14,988 bases of DNA from Amoebophrya sp. AT5.2. Its lineage: Eukaryota; Sar; Dinophyceae; Syndiniales; Amoebophryaceae. A model generated the notes under the pieces. That model was not told the origin of the DNA, did not search any database, and saw only the letters and a program-made list of their open reading frames with translations. Of this stretch, positions 6,033 through 14,988 are shown in pieces. Position numbers and translations under genes: made by a program. The stretch covers positions 1 to 14,988 of the forward strand of contig RXOD01005272.1 in NCBI GenBank assembly GCA_005223375.1, read 5' to 3'. The first letter of the stretch is position 1; each line of letters begins with the position of its first letter.

Positions 6033-9000
6033 TGGCACTCCCGTTGAACCGTAGTTACCCCCGTTGGACATCTTCGTCACCGCTGCTTCGACCGCACTCG
6101 CTTCCCCACTCGCGAGTTGGTACGCGAGTTCGTCCTCCAGGAACTGATCCCTCCCCACCACCTCTCCGTTCCACACGCGCTCGAAGTACTCGTGGGACAG
6201 CAGTTTCTGTAGCAGAAACCACAGGTTCTTCTTCGCGATGCTGCTCTCGCAAAAAGACAGCTGCTTCAGAATCTGGAGATAAACCTCGTCGATCAACGGC
6301 CGGAACTGCTGGCAGTCCTCGACCAAATCTTTGTACAGGGAGGCGTAGTGGGATTTCGGGGCGCTGCCGGACAGCCGGAGAATTACGCGGAACGCGTCCA
6401 GCGCGACGGGGTCCATGTCGAGCCGGCGGCCGAAACGATCCTTGAACGTGGGGAACTGACACAAGGGGGAATCTAGCGGAGTCGTCTGGTGCCGGAGCCG
6501 CTCGGGTGTGTGCTGCCAGAGTTCGGACTCAAAATAAACAGTGCCCCACCCGAGCCCGAGATCAGGGTGCTCGCGCAGGTTCGGGAAGTGCCGGAGCGAA
6601 AAAAGGTTCAACTCCTCGACGTTGTAGTGCTGTTGAGTGCTGTGGGGAGTCGTGGGGGAAGCAGTCGTCTGGGGGGGCGGCCGCCGCTGCTCAGCCGGAG
6701 TCAGACGTGGTGTAGCGCCGGAACTGTGGTCGTCCTCCACGCCCTGTCCAGCTTGAAGATCTGCGTTCGATCCGGGAGCGGGAGCCCCGGCGGGTCCCAG
6801 CACTGGGCTATCCATGGACGCCTCGTAGGACGAGTAGTTGGTCGTGCGGAGTGGGTGGCGCCTATCACTATCACGAGTTGGTCGGCCTTCTTCTGCTGGG
6901 AGCGCCTTCTCATGAGAAGCTCGGTTTTCCTTCATCAACCGGTTCTCCAGGCCGGTCATCCATCTCGACATCTCCGCGTCGGCAGCCTGCCGAGACGGGG
7001 ACAGCGAGCGCGCAGTATCCGCTGACATCACCGAATGTCCTCGTCCGCGGGGCAATATCAAAGCTCCTGGATCATCCAGCGAGGCACGGCGGCGGTCGGC
7101 TGACGGTCCTTCGACCTGATGTGGGTCCATCTCCAGCGGTGCTCCTCCCGCCTCCGCACCTCCCACGCCGTCGAAATCGAGGGCCCCCATGGTTGCGTCC
7201 AGGTCCCCCATAAGCATTCGCAGGTCTTGCTGCACCCGGATGCAGGCCTTTTCGTCTTCCAGAATCACCCCAAGCCCTTCCGCGTGCGACATCAGGTTGG
7301 ACAGCCGGGTGGATAAAATTTCCTCGCTGTTCGTCGCCGAAGTGGTGTCGACCAGTTTATGCCACCGGTCGTCTGATGAAGCGACTTGCTGCGTCGAGAC
7401 GCCCGTCTGCTCGCTCGGTAGTATGTTGGCCGCGGAGGTCATGTTGATCCTGGGAGGGTCCTCGGAGCTGATGGCGAACTCGCCGTCGCTTTCAGGATGT
7501 CTCTCGTCGCCCTCCGACGCCGTTGCAGTTGCTCCACCGATGTTTACGGCTGCGGACAGGTCGTTCATGAGTTTCGCGATGTCATCTTGCGCCCGCTTCA
7601 GAGCCTCCATATCTTGCTCCGTATGGTCGGCCACCGACTGTTCGAGAACCGACAGCCGCTGCGTCAACCGCTTCTGCCGGGACACGGACATCCGCGGCAA
7701 AGGGACGGACGCCGACGGACGGCTTTCATCTCCCTGCGGAGGAGGAGGGAAAGGCTCCTCCACTTCTGATGTGCGAGGAGAGATGTTGTTGAAAGACGAG
7801 GATTCGATCCGGATCTGGTTATTCATCTGCTCGTTCGCAAAGTCGTCGTCGTCTGCTTCGGCTGCCGCGCCCGCATAGTCCGAGCTCTCGCCCTCCGCTG
7901 AAATCGTTTTTTCCCCAACAACTCTCGCCCGTTTCGATTTAATACCCTCAAACCCTCCTCCTCTCCTTCTTTCCATTTTCTTCTGCAGCGCTTCCTTGGT
8001 GAGCTTCAGTTTCTGCCTCAGGACCTCCTCTTTTTGGAGCGAGGCCAGCAGGCGCAAGGAGTCCGCGTGCTCCGCGTCGATGTTCACAGCGAATTTGGTG
8101 TGGAGCCGTTCCAAAATTTTGCGAATCATCCCCAGGTCCAGCTCGTCGTGGGCCCGCAGCAGCCGCTCCTGCAGAAGCACGCGCTTGGCGGTGGAGGAAA
8201 GCCGAGATCGCGATCTGCCTTCGGGAGTTCTTCCGGGGCTGGCGGACGCGGCCGCAGGGGTCGTGGTACAACTATACGCAGAAGATCCCTCGTCGTCGTC
8301 ATCGTCGGAATCGGATTCATCTTCGGAGCTGCTCTCCCAGAGGAGAACCGAGGAGTCCCTCGCAGAACGCTGACGAGATGAAGCAGGTGAAGCGAGGTTG
8401 TTCTTGTCCGCCTTGTCGTCAGACCGCGGACACCGGTTTGTAGATGTAGTCGTCGTTGCGGTTTGGGCAGCACTTTGGCCGGAGAATTGATGAGGCAGCA
8501 CGTCGTTGGAAGGGGATTTTTCCATGGAGACGTCAGCCGGAGCAGCCCCGGTAGTGGCACGACCCGCCGCCGACGCTTGCGGCGCGATTTCCTCGCCAAC
8601 GGCAACGACTACCCCAGCACCTCCTCCCTGAAGATGTTCTTGAGCAGTTTTCCTCACGAGTTTCACAACCACTCTGTCCTCTGGTTTCTTCCTGTACTCT
8701 ACCGAAATGCTGCATTCTGACTTTTCAGTAACACCAGCGCCGAAGATCTTCTCCGCAAGCTCCGTCTTCCTCTGCAGGAACGAGGTCGCGAAAACGGCGT
8801 ATTGTTTCTCATTCGACGTTGCAGTTGCAGCTGCTGCAACTGCAACACTTCCGCCCGCTCCTCCCGCAGCCGCTGCGAGTTTCGCTTCCTGCTCGAGTTT
8901 GTGCAACTCGCTCCGGTAGAGCTTGCTGTTGGTTAATTTTACGAGATCGCCCTTGGCCAAGGTCCAGGTAGAGGATACTCCAGAGGATGTTCTCGTCCAG

Positions 9001-12000
9001 AACCGCTCCACGTCGATGGCCTGCATGAACGCGTAGTCACTCGCCAAGTCGTGATCTTCTTCGTTACCACTGAAGAGCTCGTGCTTCAGTGCCGCGTAGA
9101 GACTCGGCAGATGCAGTCTCTTTGTCCACCCGGCGCCAGCTGCAAGCTCTTTATTTCCCGGTGTTCTTTCGCCATCATTTTCTTTTGGCGTTTCCATTTC
9201 TCCCACAGAAGCTTCACCTCCGCCCCAGCCCCCGTAGGGCGCCAGTGCGAGGATCGGGTCCAAACTACCGAGACCAGTATGCGCACCGGTGGTCACTTGA
9301 TGTTTTATTCCTTGTTGTGAAAGATGAAACGCAGTGGCGTCCACGTGGTCTCCCACGATTAAATCGTTGGGGCCCGCCGGGTAGTTCGACGTCGGCAGCT
9401 CGTAAGAAACCGCACTTGACGAGCCGCCCGAGCTCCGCACGGTTTCGTTTGTGCGAACCGACGTGGTCCCGGACGAGAAGGTTGTAGTCGGGTGCCACCG
9501 CGTCTGGTCTGTGCGGGTCGTCATCGTGGTTTTGAACGCCCGCCCGTCCTCCGAGTCGCCTCGTGCTTCTGAAGGTAGGGAATGAACCTCCCCCCGTGCC
9601 ACCCCCCCTAGTCGTGCGAGTAGCGTTATTTTCCCAACAAATACTTCTTCGCGCTCGAGATCTTCGCTCTCCACCCCTCTCAACTGCAGTAATTTCATTT
9701 GCTGCAGCACCAAGTCTTCCTTTTCGAGCAGCTCCGCCAACGCTGCTTTGCGGTCGTTTAGGGACCGGACGGCTCCCTGCATCAGGACGCGGAACGCCTC
9801 CTCCGGGTCGTAGGACTGGAGCCGGGTCCAGGTGGGTCCCGATCCCGCAACCGCAACCTGCCGTGCGAAGTGCGCGATGTCCTTCAACAGCTGTGTGATA
9901 TGCTCCGCCCGCGTCCGGAGCAGGTCGACGACCACCTCCTGGAACCGGATTGCGGTCGTGGTTGTTGTTCCCAGTCCTAGGTTGCTTGCTTTCGGCGTAG
10001 TAGTAGTTCGGTGGTGGTCGTGGTTTCTGCTGGTGCCCGAATGCTCTTTGTCTTCCCCTTCTTGCTCCCCACTCTGACTCTCCTCGTCCGAGAGCACGAG
10101 ACTCGTGCCGGTTGTCATCAGCTGCTCCTTCCGCAGCCGCGCGTAGGCAGCAGTCTCCACAGCCGTCGGCGAGGAGGAAGAACTACCGGCATCGTCGTCG
10201 ACAACCTCAGCCGTTCTCTCCTCCACCTTTTTCAGTATCTTCCCCGCGCGCCGCGTTAGTGTTTTAAGCTTGCGAAGCCGCCCGGCTTGTCCTGACAAAT
10301 TCACCCACTTCTCGCGCAAAGCCTTCACTTTCCCTTGAGAAACCATGCGTAACGCTTCGCAGCGCTGCAGACACGCCCAGAGCTCGATCGGCCGCTCTTC
10401 CGACTCGAGCAGAAAGTCAATCTTCGAAAAAAGCCCACCCACTTTCGTCAGTCGCTGCACGAAGGTGTCGATGTCGTGGAAATTTGGGACGTGGAAAATT
10501 TTCAAATCCCCCGCGATGTCTTGAAGCTCTCTGCAGTAGTCCAGGTCGCGCCTAATCTCGTCGAGGCTTTCATACGACACACACTCGAGCGACGCCTCAG
10601 CATCACGACTTCTCGCACTTCCACCTCCATCTCCAACCCGCTTGTACTTCATCCCGGACAGCTGTTGCGGCAAGTCGCGGATCTTTCGGAAAATCTCCCC
10701 GACCGCTCGGAACTCCTCGCGCACGGCGCGGCCGCGGTGAATCTTCTGGATCATTAGCGCACACTCGGAATGGAGTTCATGCAGCTCTTCGTCCAGGAAG
10801 TTCAGAAACCGGTCTTTTACCAGAATCTTCTTGTCCTCCTCCGGATGAAGTTGAAGTCGGATGTCGCCCTGCACGCAGTTAAACGCGTTGTCGGCAGCTG
10901 TGTGAAAGTCTGCGTCGTCTACCGATGTAACGTCGCAGTAGTACGACTCAAACACTTGCCGCTTAGTCCTACGCGTTCTTGTTCCCCCTCCATTGTTCGT
11001 AGTTGTAGAAGAAGAAGCGCCGACCACCTCCACCTCCCCGTCCACTTCCTCGAAACAGAGCCTTACTCCCGCCTCTTCGTCTGCTTGCAGCTGCCGCAGG
11101 AGTGTGTCGGACCCTCGAGGATCATGATGATCGTGTGCTGGACCTGGATCAGAAGTAGATGCTCGATGTCTTGCTGCTACCGCAAGTCCGAGCTGTTGCA
11201 CGCGCGCGCCCATCTCCTGCGCCAACGCCTCGATACAGATTGTGGCGAGGTGTTCGTTGCTGTCGTCTCCCGGTCCCGGCTGCCGGAGGAACAAGCCCGA
11301 CGGCGCCCGAAAGCTCACGACGGGGGAAGGGGACATCTTTAATGCCGCGAGAGTCTGAGTCGGAGGGTCCCGCACGGCGGCTCGCTGCTCGTGCACAGCC
11401 CGACGGACGCCCTTGGGCAGCAGCCCGAAATAAGTGTGGAAAAAGGCCGGAAGCGAGAACACGCTTGTGTGCTGCTCGTCGCGCATTTCCACCGCCGTGG
11501 AAAGAAGGGTTTGAGCAGTCTCCTTCTTCTTCGCCTGTTCAACTTCAACCTGGGTCTCAGAAGATGTCAAGGAACCGTGGTCAGAGGGGGAAAGACAAAG
11601 CACCACGCGGGGAGGTGGACCCAAATGGTTGTTCGCGGGACTTTGTTTTAGCTGCCCGCTCCTCGCTCCTTGGGCTGGAGAAGATTCAGAATCTAGCTCG
11701 GCAAGCGCCCGTACCACCGCGCTGCTGCTCTGGCTGCATAAGGCCGACAAAGCCGCTGACGGATCGCTATCGACTTGAACTTCTTCGTCTTGATGCACGT
11801 TGTGACTCAAGACGAAGTTGCACAGCAGGTCGGAGATGGGAACAGTATCAGCATGCGGATCTCTCATCGCCGGGGCAGAGGACAGCTCCCCTCGCAGTCG
11901 CATCTCAGAGGACATGGGAAGCTCCACCAACGCCAGGTAGGGGCTCTGTTCTTGAACTTGAGCAGTCAGAGAAACTACTCCCACTCCAACTTGGAGCGCC

Positions 12001-13733
12001 GCGTTGATTTTGCGCACCACGAACGCGCACAGGAAGCGGTAGAGGTCCTGCGCGATCAAGTTGTGACTTCTCAGCTTCTTGTCGTCGGAATCGGAAACAA
12101 ATAGATCTCGGAATGCCCGCCCCGCAGCTACCTTTGATTTTGAATCCACATTTCCGCCCATCTCGGTTTTGTTTGGTGATAGCAGCGCGTCGCCGGTTTC
12201 TTGCAGCTGTTCCCGTCGCCGCGCGGCAGCGGCAGCTCTGTGCCCGTCATCGTCCTGCTTCACGGGGGTGCTCGGCTGTCTGGTGGTGCCCTCGTCCTCG
12301 ACACACGATGCAGGTGGTACAGCAGTACTATTGTCTTCGTCTGCGAGGCCCAACAATTCCGCTGCCAGCTGCTGATGATCAAGATCTAGATCATCCCGTT
12401 GCTCCTGTTGTTCAGAGACAGAGACAGAGTCTCCGGTCGGTACCACCAGAAGCAGCCGCACCGCGAGTAAAACCCGCGTGATTCCGTCAATCTCGTTTCG
12501 CGAAAAAAACCCGCAGGAGCCAAGGCAATCCAAAAAGTCCTCGTGGTCTGCGGTTGTCGACGGCCCGCGTGTCTCGTCGCCAGGAGCTGAAGCAGCGCCT
12601 TGACCGCGTGAGGGAAGTGCGCTTTTGGTCGAAAGGAGCACTTCCCTCAAGCGCTCAAGCCGCTGCTTCCCTTTCGGAATCGAACTCGAAGAAAAAGATT
12701 GAGATTCTGATGCGTCCATCTCCACCGCATGATCTCTGCTGCCGCTGCGATCTTCGCTGTCACTTCGCGGCCCTTGCAGGAGCTTATCGACAAGGGTTTT
12801 AATAGTTTCGATTTGCGGAAGATCATGATCCTCGATCTCTACTGTTGCGGCTCCCGGAGTCGCGTCTACTCTCGCCGAGAGCAGCATCGGGCGCCCCAGC
12901 TGCTGGCCAAAGTAGAGCTTCACAGATTTCGACGCTTTTGAACTTGATGAAAGCAAACTCTCCAATAGCGACAACCCGATTTCCAACCGGTTCGCGATTT
13001 CTTCTCTCCCTTCGATTTCTTGGTGCAAGAAGTCGTGCATCCCCCGGAGAGTAGATGAGAGCAAGCCCTTCGTTCCGTCTTTCGTTCCGTCCACAAAAAC
13101 CACCGTTTGAGTCGCCCCTGTGGCCAGCAGATCCTCGAAAGTCCTCCTCGTCATGTCGAATAAGTGCGGCGGAACGGGAGCCAGTGGCTGGGACGAACAA
13201 CCCTGGGACGAACAACCATTCTGGTGTAGTTTCCCCTTGTTTTGCTGTCCTTGTCGGCGGCCCCGGCCTGGTTGTGCAACTTGTTGTTCTCTACTCGCCG
13301 GGACCAGGTCACCATCACGAAACAAAAATTTTGCTTCCGCGCTACGCCCTCGTCCGCGGTCATCTCGTTCGCGACTTAGTCGAGGACGAACAACCGCCAC
13401 CGCTACCCGGGTCGAAAGCCGCACGCACCTGCTTCGGCTCGCGGGGTCGTCAGAGGTCTCGTCTGAGTTCCCGGACCACGAGGAGTGCGGTGATGGTGGT
13501 GATCTTGCTCTTGGTCTTGTAGTCAGTGTCTGTAGCAGCACTCCCACTCGCGCCGACGTTGGTCTTGGCGGTATACGTCCCGTCCACGAAGTGGGGTCAT
13601 CGACCTCGTCGGAAAGTGGTCGGGCAACATCACGGCCTACCATATCCATAGCCGCAGCCTCCGCCTCGTCACTCGCGGCCGCCATATCCGTAGCCGCGGA
13701 CGAGGACGCAGGAGGTTCTACATCCACGCTCAT
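6033..13733 (-). CDS. Giant divergent myosin-like protein (pseudo-motor, IQ motif, start of MyTH4), first exon
   Basis: About 2,567 codons. The ATG at 13733 has an in-frame TAA 36 nt upstream, so it is the first start unless an upstream exon exists. Residues 1-185 are disordered. Residues 188-1010 follow a myosin motor in order: PPHLFDMTRRTFEDLLATG (188-206, before the P-loop), EDFLDCLGSCGFFSRNEI (398-415), LAAELLGL (456-463), LIAQDLYRFLCAFVVRKIN (559-577), DLLCNFVLSHN (635-645), ALAELDSES (676-684), AFFHTYFGLLPKG (763-775), RQVFESYYCD (925-934), and LVKDRFLNFLDEEL (971-984). An IQ motif follows, IQKIHRGRAVREEF (995-1008). The P-loop site reads GTKDGTKG. Switch I (SSSKASKSVKLYF) and switch II (ALVELPMS) lack the key residues, so ATPase activity is unlikely. 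The long tail has coiled-coil and low-complexity segments, then the start of MyTH4 (2418-2513) with DEVYLQILKQL. Coding status is firm and myosin ancestry fairly sure; no class is assignable. Confidence 0.85.
7176..7667 (-). repeat. Two copies of a ~45-residue helical module in the tail
   Basis: Residues ~2023-2066 and ~2141-2186 of the giant protein share a pattern. RLSVL, then ALKRAQDDIAKLMNDLSAA, matches RLSNL, then ACIRVQQDLRMLMGDLDAT, with a length difference of only two residues between the blocks. Both are heptad-like and probably form coiled coils. An RRRAS site (2214-2218) that would suit a basophilic kinase follows the second copy. Confidence 0.6.
8818..8846. repeat. 29-nt near-perfect palindrome inside the coding sequence
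   Basis: GTTGCAGTTGCAG (8818-8830) is the exact reverse complement of CTGCAACTGCAAC (8834-8846), with a 3-nt centre. It encodes an Ala/Val/Thr-rich linker of the giant protein (about residues 1630-1639), so the low-complexity coding itself partly explains the symmetry. Confidence 0.85.
12610..12648. repeat. 11-bp perfect inverted repeat inside the coding sequence
   Basis: GAGGGAAGTGC (12610-12620) and GCACTTCCCTC (12638-12648) are exact reverse complements with a 17-nt loop. A further CTTT/AAAG pairing is possible inside the loop. It falls in the region of residues ~362-375, between the switch I region and the GFS region of the pseudo-motor. Confidence 0.8.
13068..13091 (-). repeat. 12-bp tandem duplication at the P-loop position of the pseudo-motor
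   Basis: Two 12-nt units (13068-13079 and 13080-13091) match at 11 of 12 positions and encode DGTK twice (residues 215-222). This is where a normal myosin has GESGAGKT, directly after the conserved PPH segment and the TVVFV strand (210-214). Confidence 0.85.
13188..13217 (-). repeat. Exact 15-bp tandem duplication encoding GCSSQ twice
   Basis: CTGGGACGAACAACC occurs twice in direct succession. On the minus strand it encodes GCSSQGCSSQ (residues 173-182), shortly before the conserved PPH segment of the myosin-like head. It looks like a recent replication-slippage event. Confidence 0.9.
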
Positions 13734-14295
13734 CTTCGATCGGAAAGGAGGCCAGCGGTGCCGTCTTTAGTCATCTTTGTTGCCTGCTGTGGCTTCTGTA
13801 GTCTGTCATGCTGCACCTGCAGCCAAGAAAGTAGTTCTTTGTGATGATCTTGTTCATCTTGGTCCAGTCGTCATCCACAGAATTGATTCACGAACAAACG
13901 GAAACGAGAGCAATCTGTAAATTAAGCTGAAGGTTAATTTTTGGCGGAGAGATGAGGATGACTGTTACGCTTACGAGATCCGATACAGTTACAGATTCAT
14001 CAGTAATTAAATGCATGCTGCGCCTACACCTACTTATTCGCGCTCATCATCTCTTTGCTCGTCCGCACCGCTTCCCGCTACATCTTCGGGGATACGGATG
14101 GGAGCAAGATGTAGCGGGAAACGGTACGGGAGACGAACGGGAGCAACAGCGAGTAGAGCGTCACGAGCGTGGTCTGCGTTTTGTAGATTAGTGATCCGAA
14201 TGCATCTCCGTGTCCATCTATTTTTTAGCCTGATATGGTAATTCGCAATCACTCTTCATGGTACTGATAAATTCTAATTCAGTTTCAGATTCAGA
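13734..14295. other. Upstream region of the giant gene, no gene recognised
   Basis: About 560 nt of lower-GC sequence that should contain the promoter and 5' UTR of the myosin-like gene. Short frames on both strands have no recognisable product. The only clear structure is the inverted repeat at 14067-14125. No TATA box, spliced-leader sequence or tRNA was found by eye. Confidence 0.5.
14067..14125. repeat. Long hairpin: 15-bp perfect stem extended to about 20 bp
   Basis: TTCCCGCTACATCTT (14072-14086) is the exact reverse complement of AAGATGTAGCGGGAA (14106-14120), with a 19-nt loop. Past one C/A mismatch the stem continues through ACCG/CGGT (14067-14070 and 14122-14125), and the flanks (GCTCGTCCGC against ACGGGAGACGAACGGGAGC) remain partly complementary. 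It could be a miniature inverted-repeat element or a structured RNA; no coding function is seen. Confidence 0.85.
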
Positions 14296-14501
14296 CTAAA
14301 AACTCAAAGCTGCAGTCTTGCTCACGCGGCCCAAAACATTTTTTTTGTTGCATCCGATATTCGACAAATTTTGCATCCGATTGTTCATGAGGCGTTGAGT
14401 TTTTACCGATGCTCGTCTTTCACGAGGAGACAGGCTTCTACCACCACCGACGATGTTTCTATCCATATCTTCGCACGACAGATCCTCGAAAGTACTCACA
14501 C
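14296..14501 (-). CDS. Candidate terminal exon, unknown protein
   Basis: This minus-strand open frame ends at TAG 14298-14296. It is preceded by a possible acceptor, ATATCAG, at 14508-14502. It encodes about 67 residues, including FEDLSCEDMDRN, SLSPRERRASVKTQ and MNNRMQNLSN. Composition looks like protein, but codons are less GC-rich than in the two confident genes, and no family is recognised. It could be the end of another minus-strand gene whose earlier exons lie to the right, or non-coding. Confidence 0.25.
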
Positions 14502-14510
14502 CTGATATGA

Positions 14511-14732
14511 TTGATGGCACAAAGTAAGGCTAAGACTACTTCAACAACACCAGATGCGGTTCTATTGAATCGATTAAAGGCGAACGCCACAAGCAAGAAA
14601 CGCAAACACAAATGGTGCAAATTAACAATAGAACGGGTGCAGCGGGGCACGACACTGTTTGACGGGCCGCACGGCCAGCACGACTTTTCCTCGGGAGGCT
14701 CGTGCATCGATCATCTTTCTACGTGTATTTGA
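14511..14732 (+). CDS. Candidate small basic ORF, unknown protein
   Basis: A plus-strand ATG-initiated frame of 73 codons (a second ATG directly follows) encodes a Lys-rich product that includes LLNRLKANATSKKRKHKW and RGTTLFDGPHGQHDF. Not recognised. It is close to the minus-strand candidate exon at 14296-14501, so the two would be divergent neighbours if both were real. A pyrimidine tract ending in TTTCTCAG at 14796 is a possible downstream plus-strand acceptor, so the frame could be the first exon of a gene running off the right edge. Confidence 0.22.
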   Translation: MMAQSKAKTTSTTPDAVLLNRLKANATSKKRKHKWCKLTIERVQRGTTLFDGPHGQHDFSSGGSCIDHLSTCI

Positions 14733-14988
14733 AAAAATATCCCCGTAGCGAATTTTGCGAATAGTCTGGGCCTTTCCCCTGCTTTCCTTTCTCAGAAACA
14801 AGTAGGCTTTTGGCTTTCTTGGTAATGGTTCTACTTTTTCCTCGACGTTCACGTTATTTGGTTTTGGCTCTCGGCTTAGTAGTAGTAGCAACAACAGGAC
14901 CTTCAGCTTGCTTCATGTTCGTGTTGTTGTTCAGAGGTGAAAGGTTTGCAACGAGAGGACCGCGCTTAGTGTTTTTTTCTAGTTATGC
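14733..14988. other. Right edge, coding status unresolved
   Basis: Both strands have partly open frames. On the plus strand a frame after the CAG at about 14794-14796 is open to the window end and would encode a hydrophobic peptide. On the minus strand a frame from the right edge gives MKQAEGPVVATTKPRAKTK and then TAA at about 14860. Each is the antisense of the other and no family is recognised, so no gene is called. Confidence 0.3.

Noticed and set aside
7189..7878. 229-codon plus-strand frame
   Set aside because: It is antisense to the tail coiled-coil modules. The Ser-rich product is explained by the complement of the real frame.
11159..12007. 282-codon plus-strand open frame
   Set aside because: It lies wholly antisense to the myosin-like head. 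The product is Arg/Pro/Ser-rich with no domain, as expected from the complement of GC-rich coding sequence.
13120..13770. 216-codon plus-strand open frame over the start of the giant gene
   Set aside because: It is antisense to the disordered N-terminus, with low-complexity Arg/Ser composition and no recognisable domain.
1..14988. Dinoflagellate spliced-leader RNA gene, tRNA or rRNA
   Set aside because: Scanned by eye on both strands for the conserved spliced-leader core and for tRNA arm motifs. Nothing convincing was found.

Overview
The window is nuclear DNA from a eukaryote, most likely a protist. It holds a mitochondrial-type citrate synthase interrupted by GT-AG introns, and a very large protein with a myosin-like head, an IQ motif and a MyTH4 domain. 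The confidently assigned genes all lie on the minus strand. A protist with co-oriented genes and MyTH4 myosins (an alveolate, for example) would fit, but no spliced-leader gene or other decisive marker is present, so the lineage is open.

Layout, left to right in plus coordinates. Positions 1-2053 hold the first three exons of citrate synthase (exon 1 at 1472-2053, exon 2 at 551-850, exon 3 at 52-253). The gene reads leftward and its last roughly 110 codons are outside the window. Intron 1 is filled by a 79-bp tandem repeat that can fold into hairpins. Positions 2054-2730 are intergenic. Positions 2731-13733 are best read as one giant two-exon gene of about 3,350 residues: a 7.7-kb exon (about 6033-13733), an intron of about 0.94 kb rich in palindromes, and a 2.4-kb last exon (2731 to about 5094). 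Positions 13734-14988 are lower-GC sequence with a strong hairpin and a few weak coding candidates on both strands, none recognised.

The main result is the giant protein. Residues ~188-1010 can be followed segment by segment along a myosin motor: the PPH segment before the P-loop, the GFS/AAELLG region, the helix before switch II, the relay/converter region, and an IQ motif. The P-loop, switch I and switch II positions are all destroyed, so it reads as a pseudo-myosin that probably cannot hydrolyse ATP. A MyTH4 domain starts at the end of the big exon and finishes in the downstream exon, which is the main reason for joining the two frames. The exact splice junction and the function are inferred.

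No functional link between citrate synthase and the myosin-like gene is evident; they appear to be ordinary co-oriented neighbours.
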